From: JAKAGZ01 sp963772675
GTDB lineage: Bacteria > Bacteroidota > Ignavibacteria > Ignavibacteriales > Ignavibacteriaceae
Length of the DNA stretch: 64,000 nt
Direction: 5' to 3'
NCBI GenBank assembly: GCA_963772675.1
Contig: CAVYYF010000009.1
Location: 61,100 to 125,099, forward strand
Shown: one piece after another, positions 19,549-28,172 of the stretch
Layout of the letters: every line of letters starts with the position of its first letter
Position numbering within the stretch: position 1 is the first letter of the stretch
Made by a program: the position numbers and the translations under genes
Notes under the pieces: model-generated
Databases searched by the model: none
What the model saw: the letters and a program-made list of their open reading frames with translations, nothing else
What the model was told of the DNA's origin: nothing

Positions 19549-20813
19549 CAAAATGAAAGATGGCAAACCGTGTGAGAACAAAATAATTGATCCTGAAAAA
19601 GAATACTATAAGAAGAAACTTGATGAACTTTCTGGTAGAATTCTTCGGTCCAGCTATGAATTATCTGAGCAATCAAATAATGTACACTTATTGAAAAAAG
19701 GTTACCAGGTAATTTCAAATCTTCAAAAGATAATCGAGACTACGCAAAACATTTCCAATATTTATAAAGAAGTTGTATCTGACCTGTATTTTTACCTTCA
19801 AATGGATCGCACAGCGATATTTCTTCCTTCAGTCATAAAAAAAGAGTTTACTCCGATATATATCAAAGGCTTTCCAGACGATTGTGCTAAATCGATTAAA
19901 GAAAAGAAAATTAGAATACCTGATAAGATAATAAATGAACAAAAATCAGTAATAGTGAACAGTCAAACATTAGGCGATAATTTTATATCGCTATTTAAAA
20001 AGGACTTTATTACTCCCTATTTTATTTTAACTCCCGTTATAGTAAATAAGGAAATCATTTCTTTTATATTTGGAGGACGAATGAATGAAGTTAAGTATAT
20101 AGGTTATTCCCCATTTGATAAAACATATGCTGATACATTTGAATCTATAGCTGGATTTATTAAGGCCTGGATAAAAGAATTTAAGCGTCAGGAGATAGTC
20201 GACAATGAAAGACTGCGCATTTCAAAAGATATGCATGATGAAATAGGCGCTAATTTAACTCATATTGCCTTGTTAAGTAATATTGTTTTCTCACAACCTG
20301 ATAAAGAAAATAATAAAACCACACTTAATCAAATTTCGCATTTTGCTAATGAAACCATAGAAAAATTGGATGAAATTGTCTGGGCGGTTAATCCTTCAAA
20401 TGATAATCTAAAGAACCTGATTGCATACATAAGTGAATATGCCGAGTATTTTTTTAGTAGATCTGAAATAAATTGCCGTTTTGATTTTCCAGTTATAATT
20501 CCTGAGATTAGACTTTCGCCTGAAATACGACATCATTTTTTCCTTATAGTAAAAGAGGCATTAAATAACGTGCAAAAATATTCTTTTGCTGCAAGTGTGA
20601 CACTTTCTTTGAAAATTCAGGGTACCGGTAAAAAGAAGATTTAAATTCATTATCAAGGATGAAGGTAAGGGCTTTGATAGTAATTTCATTTTACATTCCA
20701 GTAACGGAATTAAAAATATGAAAGAGAGGATGATATCAATCGGTGGTAATTTCGGATTAAAAAGTATCATCGGAAAAGGAACGGAAATTACTCTGGATTT
20801 CCAACTCGATTAA
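19541..20813 (+). CDS. GAF-type sensor histidine kinase, HisKA_3 class (frameshifted)
   Basis: The protein has a coiled N-terminus (residues about 15-60), a GAF-like sensor region (about 60-215, with MDRTAIFLPSV), a HisKA_3 dimerisation segment with phospho-accepting His in SKDMHDEIGANLTHIALLSN, and an HATPase domain. The N-box Asn is present in EALNNVQKYS, and the D-box DEGKGF and GIKNMKERM follow in another frame. One extra base near 20630-20640 separates LKIQGTGK from FKFIIKDEG; the restored C-terminus ends GTEITLDFQLD. It has no membrane segment, so it is a cytoplasmic kinase. It is coupled to the FIST gene and pairs with the NarL/LuxR-type regulator downstream. Confidence 0.85.
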
Positions 20814-20881
20814 GGAAGTTTGATTTGCCTTTAATTATTGAGAAAATTCTTGCCTGCCCTTAAATAATGGTTTTAATAATA

Positions 20882-20905
20882 TAGCATTTTTGTGCTATTG
20901 TTCCA
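20882..20905. promoter_or_regulatory. Inverted repeat before the response regulator
   Basis: TAGCA and TGCTA are separated by six bases at 20882-20897, overlapping the ten-base string GTGCTATTGT (20892-20901) and a TGTTCCA half site (20899-20905). The same string and a complete TGGAACA/TGTTCCA palindrome recur before the gene at 21781, which suggests shared control. Confidence 0.35.
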
Positions 20906-20947
20906 GATTGATGGTGGGCATAATTTTTATCAAAAAATGTTGGTACT

Positions 20948-21572
20948 ATGAATATTGAACGTTGCAATAATTGAAGATGATGATAATATACGGCAAAGTT
21001 TTACAATTTTACTCTCAGGCTCTCCTGGTTTTACCTGCGTTGGATCATTTAAGAATTCTGAAGATGCTATTGCTAATATGGATTCGCTTCAGGTAGATGT
21101 TGTTTTGATGGACATAAATCTGCCTGGAATGAATGGGATTGAGTTTACCAGAATCTTAAAAAGGAAAAATCCTAAACTTCAAATTATTATGGAAACTGTA
21201 TATGAAAACAGTGAAATGATTTTTGAATCGCTAAAAATGGGTGCCAGCGGTTATTTATTAAAGAGGACTCATCCTGCTAGAATACTGGAAGCAATAGAGG
21301 AAGTTCATAAAGGTGGTTCACCGATGTCCAGTCAAATAGCAAGAATGGTTGTAGAATCTTTTCAAATAAATAATAGTAACAATAAAGAATTTGATCTGAC
21401 AAAAAGGGAATTGGAAATATTAGATTGTCTTTCTAAAGGGTATCGTTATAAGGAAATTGCTGAAAAATTATTTATAAGTATGGATACTGTAAGAAGTCAC
21501 ATTAGAAATATATATGAAAAGTTACAGGTTAAATCACGGACAGAAGCCGTTCTAAAATATTACAAGATATAA
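20948..21572 (+). CDS. NarL/LuxR-family response regulator
   Basis: The receiver domain (residues about 1-120) has the acidic pair in IIEDDDNIRQ, the phospho-acceptor Asp in VVLMDINLPGMNG and Lys in GYLLKRTHP. The C-terminal LuxR-type HTH is LTKRELEILDCLSKGYRYKE, then SMDTVRSHIRNIYEKL. The frame itself opens with TTG at 20955. An ATG at 20948 would give MNINVAIIEDD if the g at 20957 is an extra base, which is the same type of lesion seen elsewhere here. It is the natural partner of the kinase ending at 20813 and likely binds the palindromic sites nearby. Confidence 0.88.
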
Positions 21573-21645
21573 TCCATCCAACAAAATACACTACTGAAGT
21601 CATTTCATAATTTCAATAAGTACAACTCCGAACTTAAAAAAACCG

Positions 21646-21662
21646 CACAAAAGTGCTATTGT
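21646..21662. promoter_or_regulatory. GCAC-N4-GTGC repeat with shared GTGCTATTGT string
   Basis: GCAC and GTGC are separated by AAAA, and the right arm begins GTGCTATTGT, identical to the string at 20892-20901 before the response regulator gene. Position is about 120 bases before the ATG at 21781. Confidence 0.35.
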
Positions 21663-21710
21663 AATGGTTACCCGCATAAGCTAAAATAGCCATCATTTTA
21701 TACAAGTATC

Positions 21711-21729
21711 TGGAACATAAATTGTTCCA
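21711..21729. promoter_or_regulatory. Perfect palindrome TGGAACA-N5-TGTTCCA
   Basis: Seven-base arms with a five-base spacer, 52 bases before the ATG at 21781. A half site TGTTCCA lies before the regulator gene at 20899. The geometry suits a dimer of a LuxR-type regulator; this assignment is inference. Confidence 0.45.
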
Positions 21730-21780
21730 CTATTATTCTATAATAAAAAGGATTAATCAACAATTAACTAAGGAGAAGTG

Positions 21781-22245
21781 ATGAAGACTAAAATAAGTAT
21801 AATCGTATTTCTATTAGCTTTTACATTTATTGTCTTACCACAAACAAAAATAAGAAATGACAAAGCCAGAAATAAAATTGAGCAAATAAATAAAAGTTTT
21901 GCAAAATCATTTAGTGATGGTAATATCAATGGTATGATCTCTTGCTATGCTAAGGATGCGACATTCTTTCCTTCCGGCATGAAAGAAGCCGTTGGAAAGG
22001 ATTCGATCAAAATAGTATTTACAAATTGGCTCGCTCAGGGTAAAGTTAAATTTTCCACCAAAACTCAATCGTTAATATTTAAGCAGGATATGGCAATAGA
22101 GGTAGGTGCATACAGCATGCTATTTACACCTACCGGCAAAAAAGCTTATCAAGATGTAGAGAAGTATATAATAGTTTGGTAACAAACTCGCAAAGATACG
22201 TGGAAAATATATTACGATATATATAACAGCAATATTGAAAATTAA
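21781..22245 (+). CDS. Exported SnoaL/DUF4440-like protein with in-frame stop
   Basis: The ATG at 21781 follows AGGAG and opens a signal peptide (ISIIVFLLAFTFIVLP). The body is a compact NTF2-like fold of the DUF4440/SnoaL type (NKSFAKSFSDGNINGMISCY, AKDATFFPSGMKEAVG). A TAA at 22180-22182 stops it after KYIIVW. The same frame continues with QTRKDTWKIYYDIYNSNIEN to a second stop at 22245, and this is exactly the W-x-(I/L)-YYDIYNS ending of the family. The TAA most simply replaces a Lys codon. The gene follows the FIST-kinase-regulator set and a palindrome, so it may be a target of that system. Confidence 0.7.
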
Positions 22246-22278
22246 TTCCATAAATATTTAATGAAGAGAGAACACATC

Positions 22279-23620
22279 ATGAAGAAATTTATAAAATATT
22301 TTAGCTTTGGCTTTGCTGCCGGAACAAAAGTAAATAAAATAGTACACGGAATTATATTCCTGCTTTTTGTCGGTTCCGTAACTTTGTATGCACAGCAATC
22401 TTTGTTGTCGAAATCAGCAAACGTGCAGCAGTTTAACTGGCAGTATGTCGGACTTTCGAATAAAATGGTCGGGCTTCTCGACTTTGCGCCCGATAATTCA
22501 ATGCTTGCGTTTACTGTTTCAAATAATACCATGAGTGTATTAAGATCAACCGATAACGGCACTACATAAAATCCTAACAAATTATCCAAATATTCCGATA
22601 AATAAATTTTTAACCGTCGGCTCAAAAGTATTTGCCGCTGTTGAAGGCCTGGGCAGTTTATATACTTCAACCGATAACGGGCAAACATGGATTTCAGTAA
22701 ATCCCACCAGCACTGAACCCGTACGATGCCTAGCTGTAAATTCAAAGGGATATATCTTTGCGGGAACACAGAACAACGGTGTAGGGCTTTCTACTGACGG
22801 CGGGAAAAATTTTAATCCGGTTAATAATGGCAATCCCGAAGGAAACGTCCGCGACATGGTAATCAATAAAAAGGATGAAGTTTTTATAGGCGTTAAAGGA
22901 GGGAATGGGGTTTATAAATCAACCGATGACGGAGCAAGCTGGGTTAAAACCGGAATGACAACTACTTACAGAGTTTATCAACTAGCGGTTAATTCTAATG
23001 GTGATTTATTCGCGGGAACAGACGAATCTTACGGAGGTATGTTTCGCTCTACCGATGACGGCATAAGCTGGCAGCAGATAAATAACGGGCTAACTGGTAA
23101 TAATATAAGTATTCCCATTTCAATCGCGCAGGATGGAACTATCTTCGTTTCAGAGCAGGCCGCTGATTCGATGCGCTTTCATTGTCAATTTTCAAATGAC
23201 AACGGAAATTCATGGCACCCGGTAAACAGTCCTGCAAATAGTATAGTTATTCTGGTAACTATTGGACCCGATGGAAAAATTTATGCTTCAACTACTAACG
23301 GGTTGTACGTTAGCGCAGCTTTTACGGCAGTAAAATCGGAAGATAAACAGTTCATAAAAAATTATGCTTTAATGCAGAATTATCCAAACCCATTCAATCC
23401 AGCTACAAAAATAAAATATTCAATCCCGAAGAGTGGATTTGTTTCCCTAAAAGTCTATGACGTACTTGGGAGAGAAGTTGCTACTTTAGCCAATGAACAG
23501 AAATCTGCCGGAAACTATGAGGTTAATTTTGATGCATCCAAGCTGTCATCAGGTATTTATTATTACAGGATTAGTGCCGGGAATTATATCGCAACTAAAA
23601 AGATGATTTTAATGAAGTAA
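22279..23620 (+). CDS. Secreted BNR/sortilin-like beta-propeller with T9SS sorting domain (frameshifted)
   Basis: MKKFIKYFSFG opens at 22279; an ATG 18 bases upstream is also possible. After a signal region (IIFLLFVGSVTLYAQ) come repeated blades with STDNGTTW / STDDGASW / STDDGISW motifs, typical of photosynthesis-stability-like or sortilin-type propellers. The C-terminal 80 residues form a type A T9SS sorting domain: NYPNPFNPATKIKYSIP, VYDVLGREVATL, LSSGIYYYRI and the Lys-rich end KKMILMK. It is therefore exported to the cell surface or medium. Two bases (gg) appear to be missing near 22567, breaking the frame between NGTT and KILTNYPNIP. Confidence 0.82.
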
Positions 23621-23773
23621 TACAAAATTATATAAGGAGGTATAATTATTAAAAGAATTAATAAGTAGAACTGTAATTCTAATCCTTTTTTGTTTTTAGA
23701 TGGGTCTCTTTGAAACTAAAAGATTATAATCTTTTGATGAACTAATACATTAACAAATTAATATGGAGTTATC

Positions 23774-24349
23774 ATGAAAAAGATTTTAGTAACTATTGTG
23801 ACATTAGTAATTTTATCATCATTAGCGCAAGCACAGGGTTTAGGGCTAAACGGAATCGGAGCAGGAGCGGGATATACGACTGTCTCTTTCAATAACTCTG
23901 GTGTCAGCGAAACTCTTCCCGGATTTGCGGTTTCTGCATTTGCCAATTTTGGTGAAAATATGAATGGATTTTCTCTATATCCCGAAATACAATATTTTAA
24001 AACGTCAAAGAATTTCAGCAATGCCGCCATTAATTCTACAGCAACATGGAAATTAAGTGATTTTGCAATAAATCTGAATGTTCATTACAGTATACCGGCG
24101 GGAGAAACCGTTTCAACTTATATAGGCGCCGGAATTGGCTATAACATGCTGAGCAGTGATGTTACAGTTTCCGGTATGCTATCCGGCTCAAACTCTACTA
24201 CAGACTCACGATTTGGAATTAATATTTTAGGGGGTGCAAATATCAATGTTGGTAAGGTTATGGCATTGTTTGTTGAGCCTCGTTATGTAATCGCCAGCGA
24301 TATCAATCATTTTATAATAAAAGCAGGCGTAACATTTGCTCTTAAATAA
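23774..24349 (+). CDS. Outer-membrane beta-barrel protein (OmpW/porin-like)
   Basis: This 191-residue protein has a signal peptide (MKKILVTIVTLVILSSLAQA) and a small eight-strand barrel pattern: GAGAGYTTVSFNN, YPEIQYFKTSKNF, VSTYIGAGIGYNML, LGGANINVGKVMALFVEPRY and a final HFIIKAGVTFALK. It matches the general outer-membrane beta-barrel class of Bacteroidota. It stands alone after the T9SS cargo gene and is closed by a terminator. A more specific function cannot be read. Confidence 0.75.
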   Translation: MKKILVTIVTLVILSSLAQAQGLGLNGIGAGAGYTTVSFNNSGVSETLPGFAVSAFANFGENMNGFSLYPEIQYFKTSKNFSNAAINSTATWKLSDFAINLNVHYSIPAGETVSTYIGAGIGYNMLSSDVTVSGMLSGSNSTTDSRFGINILGGANINVGKVMALFVEPRYVIASDINHFIIKAGVTFALK

Positions 24350-24375
24350 AGTATCATTCAAGGAATTGGTTTAAA

Positions 24376-24405
24376 GAAAAAGCCCGGATTTATTCGGGCA
24401 TCTTT
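24376..24405 (+). terminator. Terminator after the barrel gene
   Basis: GCCCG / CGGGC stem (24382-24386 and 24395-24399) with an A-rich left flank and a short T-rich tail, 27 bases after the stop codon. Confidence 0.7.
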
Positions 24406-24616
24406 AACATTATTCCTGAAACGTTTGTATTGCAGCAAAATTATCTAAGTCCTTTCAACCCACGTACAAATATAAATAATTCAATTCTTTATATTATATT
24501 CATAATTTTTACAATTAGGAGGATAAGATTATATTATCCATTTTTTAGTTTAATGGCTCTAACTTTTAATTCCTTAGGCATGGAAGTAAAAATATAAACG
24601 TGTTAAGCTAATAAAT

Positions 24617-24826
24617 TTAACCCTGATTTTTCCTAAGAATGAAAAGAAATATAATCAATGGCACACTTTGAAAAAATATGATCAGTAGCTGAAGTATTTT
24701 GAAAAGCCGGACATTGTCAAAGTAGCTGATTAAATTAAAACTGAACAACAACCAGTTTATTAAGGAAACAATAAGCAAAAATCCTACGCCATAAAGAGCA
24801 ATAGTAGTTGCACGTTGAAGGCTCAT
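24617..24826 (-). CDS. Small two-pass membrane protein (69 aa)
   Basis: Two hydrophobic segments (residues about 7-27, LYGVGFLLIVSLINWLLF, and about 44-63, LLIIFFQSVPLIIFLFIL) are separated by a short loop, and the end is basic (RKNQG). An AGGAG ribosome site lies 7 bases before the ATG on the minus strand. It is upstream of nothing on its strand and 50 bases after the glnS stop region's opposite side. No family is recognised. Confidence 0.55.
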   Translation of the reverse strand: MSLQRATTIALYGVGFLLIVSLINWLLFSFNLISYFDNVRLFKILQLLIIFFQSVPLIIFLFILRKNQG

Positions 24827-24878
24827 GTTTTTCTCCTATTAATTTCTCCGTTGGAATTGTCTTTACTATAACTGAAGA

Positions 24879-26591
24879 TTATTGTCTGTTTTTCTTTTCA
24901 ATCTTAGACCATGAATCTCTCAGCGTGACTGTTCTGTTAAACACAAGGTTTTCGTTTGAAGAATCTTTACTATCTACACAGAAATAACCTAATCTTTCAA
25001 ACTGGAATTTATCACCTTTGTTAACATTTTTCAAAAACGGCTCAAGCTTTGCGTTTTTTATAATCTGGAGTGAAGCCGGGTTTAAATTTTCAATAAAAGT
25101 TTTTTCCTCGTCAGCTTCCGGGTCTTCCACAGTAAACAGCCTGTCGTATAATCTGACTTCGGCATTGATAGCATGCTGTGAAGAAACCCAATGAATTGTT
25201 CCTTTAACTTTTCTGCCGCTTTGCGCTGAACCGCTTTTAGTATCGGGATCGTAGGTGCATTTGAGTTCAATAATATTGCCTTTTTCATCTTTTACAATTT
25301 CTTCGCATATAATTATATATGCATAACGCAATCTTACTTCGTTACCTGGAGATAATCTGAAAAACTTCTTCGGTGGATTTTCCATAAAATCATCCTGCTC
25401 GATGAAAATCTCCTTTGAAAAGGGGACTGAGCGTTTTCCCATTGATTCATCTTCAGGATTATTTACGGCTTCAAGTTCTTCAACCTGGTCGTCAGGATAA
25501 TTTGTAATTACGATCTTTAATGGTTTTAAAACAGCCATAACTCTTTGTGCGCGTTTATTAAGGTCTTCTCTCAAGCTATGTTCGAGCAGCGCTACATCGA
25601 TCATATTATCGCGTTTGGCTACTCCAACCCTTTCAGAAAAAACACGAATTGATTCCGGAGTAAAACCTCTTCGTCTGAATCCGGAAATTGTTGGCATTCT
25701 CGGATCATCCCAACCCGTGACTCTTTTCTCCTCAACTAATTGTAGAAGTTTCCGTTTACTCATAACAGTATATGTCAAATTCAAACGGGCAAATTCAATT
25801 TGTTGTGGATGATGAATTTCAAGTTGCTCAAGACACCAATCATAGAGAGGGCGATGTATTTCAAATTCAAGTGTACATATAGAATAAGTTATTCCTTCAA
25901 TTGAATCGCTCTGACCGTGTGCCCAATCGTACATTGGATAAATACACCATTTATTGGCGGTTCTGTGGTGTGCAACTTTTCTAATTCTATAAAGAATAGG
26001 ATCTCGCAACCACATATTTGGAGATGACATATCAATTTTAGCACGCAGAACATGTGAACCTTCTTCAAACTCTCCGTTTTTCATTCTCGTAAACAAATCA
26101 AGGTTCTCATCAAGCGAACGGTTTCTAAAGGTGCTTTCTTTTCCAGATTCAGTTGGTGTGCCGCGACTGACTTTGATTTCTTCAGGTGATGAGCTATCAA
26201 CATAAGCTTTGCCTTTTTTGATTAGTTTTATAGCAAACTCATATAACTGATCAAAATAATCCGAGGCGTAGTAAAGTCTGTCTTCCCAATTGAAACCGAG
26301 CCATTTTATATCTTCGATTATTGAATCAACATACTCAACACTTTCTTTTGACGGATTTGTATCGTCAAATCTTAAATTGCAGAGTCCGTTGTATTCTTTA
26401 GCAAGACCAAAATTCAAACAGATGGATTTTGCATGACCAATGTGCAGGTATCCATTTGGTTCAGGGGGAAAGCGCGTATGAACTTTTTTGAATTTTCCTG
26501 TTTCAATATCTTTATTTATTATTTCTTTAATAAAATTATTCTGTGAAACATAATTACCTGTATTTATTAATTCTTCTTTTTTATCAGCCAT
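24879..26591 (-). CDS. glnS: Glutaminyl-tRNA synthetase
   Basis: This 570-residue class Ic synthetase charges tRNA-Gln. The HIGH motif lies in PPEPNGYLHIGHAKSI, the KMSKS-like motif is VMSKRK, and the anticodon-binding barrels follow (SKEIFIEQDDFMENPPKKFF, KGTIHWVSSQHAINAEVRLY). The Gln-specific sequence GWDDPRMPTISGFRRRG is present. It is intact and lies 16 bases after the gltX stop would be on the same strand: gltX is encoded downstream on this strand ordering from 28071, so both synthetases are probably transcribed together, gltX first. Confidence 0.97.
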   Translation of the reverse strand: MADKKEELINTGNYVSQNNFIKEIINKDIETGKFKKVHTRFPPEPNGYLHIGHAKSICLNFGLAKEYNGLCNLRFDDTNPSKESVEYVDSIIEDIKWLGFNWEDRLYYASDYFDQLYEFAIKLIKKGKAYVDSSSPEEIKVSRGTPTESGKESTFRNRSLDENLDLFTRMKNGEFEEGSHVLRAKIDMSSPNMWLRDPILYRIRKVAHHRTANKWCIYPMYDWAHGQSDSIEGITYSICTLEFEIHRPLYDWCLEQLEIHHPQQIEFARLNLTYTVMSKRKLLQLVEEKRVTGWDDPRMPTISGFRRRGFTPESIRVFSERVGVAKRDNMIDVALLEHSLREDLNKRAQRVMAVLKPLKIVITNYPDDQVEELEAVNNPEDESMGKRSVPFSKEIFIEQDDFMENPPKKFFRLSPGNEVRLRYAYIIICEEIVKDEKGNIIELKCTYDPDTKSGSAQSGRKVKGTIHWVSSQHAINAEVRLYDRLFTVEDPEADEEKTFIENLNPASLQIIKNAKLEPFLKNVNKGDKFQFERLGYFCVDSKDSSNENLVFNRTVTLRDSWSKIEKKNRQ

Positions 26592-26607
26592 AAATATTAT
26601 CTAATTA

Positions 26608-28071
26608 TTAGTTTATAGAACCAAGTTTTGAAATTGCTGTTTCCAGCCTCTTAATAGTTTTTTCCTTTCCGATAATATCTAAAATATCAAAAACACCGGG
26701 GCCTCCGCCGACTCCTGAAACCGCAAGCCTGACCGGATGGATTAGTTCTCCGAGGCCGACATTCAATTCTTCGGCAGTTTTTTTTAATGTTATTTCAAAA
26801 TCTTCTTTAGTTGGGTCATCTAGTTTTGAAAATTCTTCTACTAACTTATTCAAATAGTCGCTTGAACCTTCTTTCCATCTCTTCTTTACAGTGTTTTCAT
26901 CATAATCAGTCGGTTCCTCGAAAAAATAAGAACCGTTTTCCAGAATCTCCTTTACGAATGAAACTCTTTCAATCATTGCGTTTATAACTTGTGATAAATA
27001 TTCATCGGGGTAATCATCATCTTTAAATTGTGATTGTGATATTTCTTCGCGAAGCAGCTTTATAATTTCATCAACGCTTTTCTTTCGTAGATGTTCGGCA
27101 TTCAACCAGTTGAGTTTTTCAATGTCGAATACTGCACCTGATTTATTTACTCTGTCCAATGAAAAACTCTTAGTTAATTCTTCCATAGAATAAAATTCTT
27201 TATCATCACCGGCATTCCATCCAAGTAATGCAATGAAATTTAGCAGTGCTTCTTTTAAGTATCCCTTTTGACGATAATCTTCCACAGCAACATCTCCCTG
27301 GCGTTTGCTTAATTTACTCCTGTCAGGGTTCAGCAGGAGAGGGAGGTGTGCGAATGAAGGTTTTTCCCATCCAAAATAATCATAAAGTAATATGTGTTTA
27401 GGTGTAGAAGATAACCATTCTTCACCGCGTATTATGTGTGTAATTTTCATTGAATGATCATCAATTACATTTGCCAGATGATATGTAGGATAACCATCGC
27501 TTTTTATCAACACCTGGTCGTCGACTGTGCTGGTATTAAATTCAACGCTGCCTCGGATTATATCATCAAAAACAATCTTTTGATCGGATTCCACATTCAT
27601 ACGAACGACATGTGGCATATTGTTTCCAAGTTTTTCATCAATTTCTTTTTGTGATAGATGAAGGCAATGTTTATCATATTTTGATTGCAGCCCTGATTTT
27701 TTTTGACTTTCCCTAAGGCTATTAAGTCGTTCCTGTGTACAAAAACAATAATATGCCTTCTTATTTTTTATTAGTTCATCGGTAAGGTTTTTATAAATAA
27801 CGAGTCTTTGTGATTGCATATATGGTCCAAGTCCGCCATCTTTTGTAGGACCTTCGTCGAAATCGAGTCCAGCCCAATTTAAAGTGGAGATCAAGTTTTC
27901 TACTGCTCCCTCTACATACCTGTTTCTGTCGGTATCTTCAATTCTTAATATGAATTTACCTTTTTGATTTTTAGCAAACAGGTAGTTGTATAAAGCAGTC
28001 CGCAATCCGCCAACATGCAAATAACCTGTTGGGCTTGGAGCGAATCTAACTCGTGGAATTTCACTAATCAT
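26608..28071 (-). CDS. gltX: Glutamyl-tRNA synthetase
   Basis: This 487-residue enzyme charges tRNA-Glu. RFAPSPTGYLHVGGLRTALY is the bacterial GltX HIGH region, and KLSKRQGDVAVEDYRQKG is the KMSKS region. The C-terminal anticodon-binding helices run from about residue 330 and include LGELIHPVRLAVSGVGGGPG. With GlnS present, a discriminating GltX that charges only tRNA-Glu is expected. GlnS begins 16 bases after its stop. Confidence 0.97.
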   Translation of the reverse strand: MISEIPRVRFAPSPTGYLHVGGLRTALYNYLFAKNQKGKFILRIEDTDRNRYVEGAVENLISTLNWAGLDFDEGPTKDGGLGPYMQSQRLVIYKNLTDELIKNKKAYYCFCTQERLNSLRESQKKSGLQSKYDKHCLHLSQKEIDEKLGNNMPHVVRMNVESDQKIVFDDIIRGSVEFNTSTVDDQVLIKSDGYPTYHLANVIDDHSMKITHIIRGEEWLSSTPKHILLYDYFGWEKPSFAHLPLLLNPDRSKLSKRQGDVAVEDYRQKGYLKEALLNFIALLGWNAGDDKEFYSMEELTKSFSLDRVNKSGAVFDIEKLNWLNAEHLRKKSVDEIIKLLREEISQSQFKDDDYPDEYLSQVINAMIERVSFVKEILENGSYFFEEPTDYDENTVKKRWKEGSSDYLNKLVEEFSKLDDPTKEDFEITLKKTAEELNVGLGELIHPVRLAVSGVGGGPGVFDILDIIGKEKTIKRLETAISKLGSIN

Positions 28072-28172
28072 TGCGATCGATTTTTAATTGCAAAGTACAA
28101 AAATAAGCATTGGCTGCTTAATATTAAAATTCTAAGACTACCAGTGGAAGTTAAAAAGAGAGGCAAATTATT

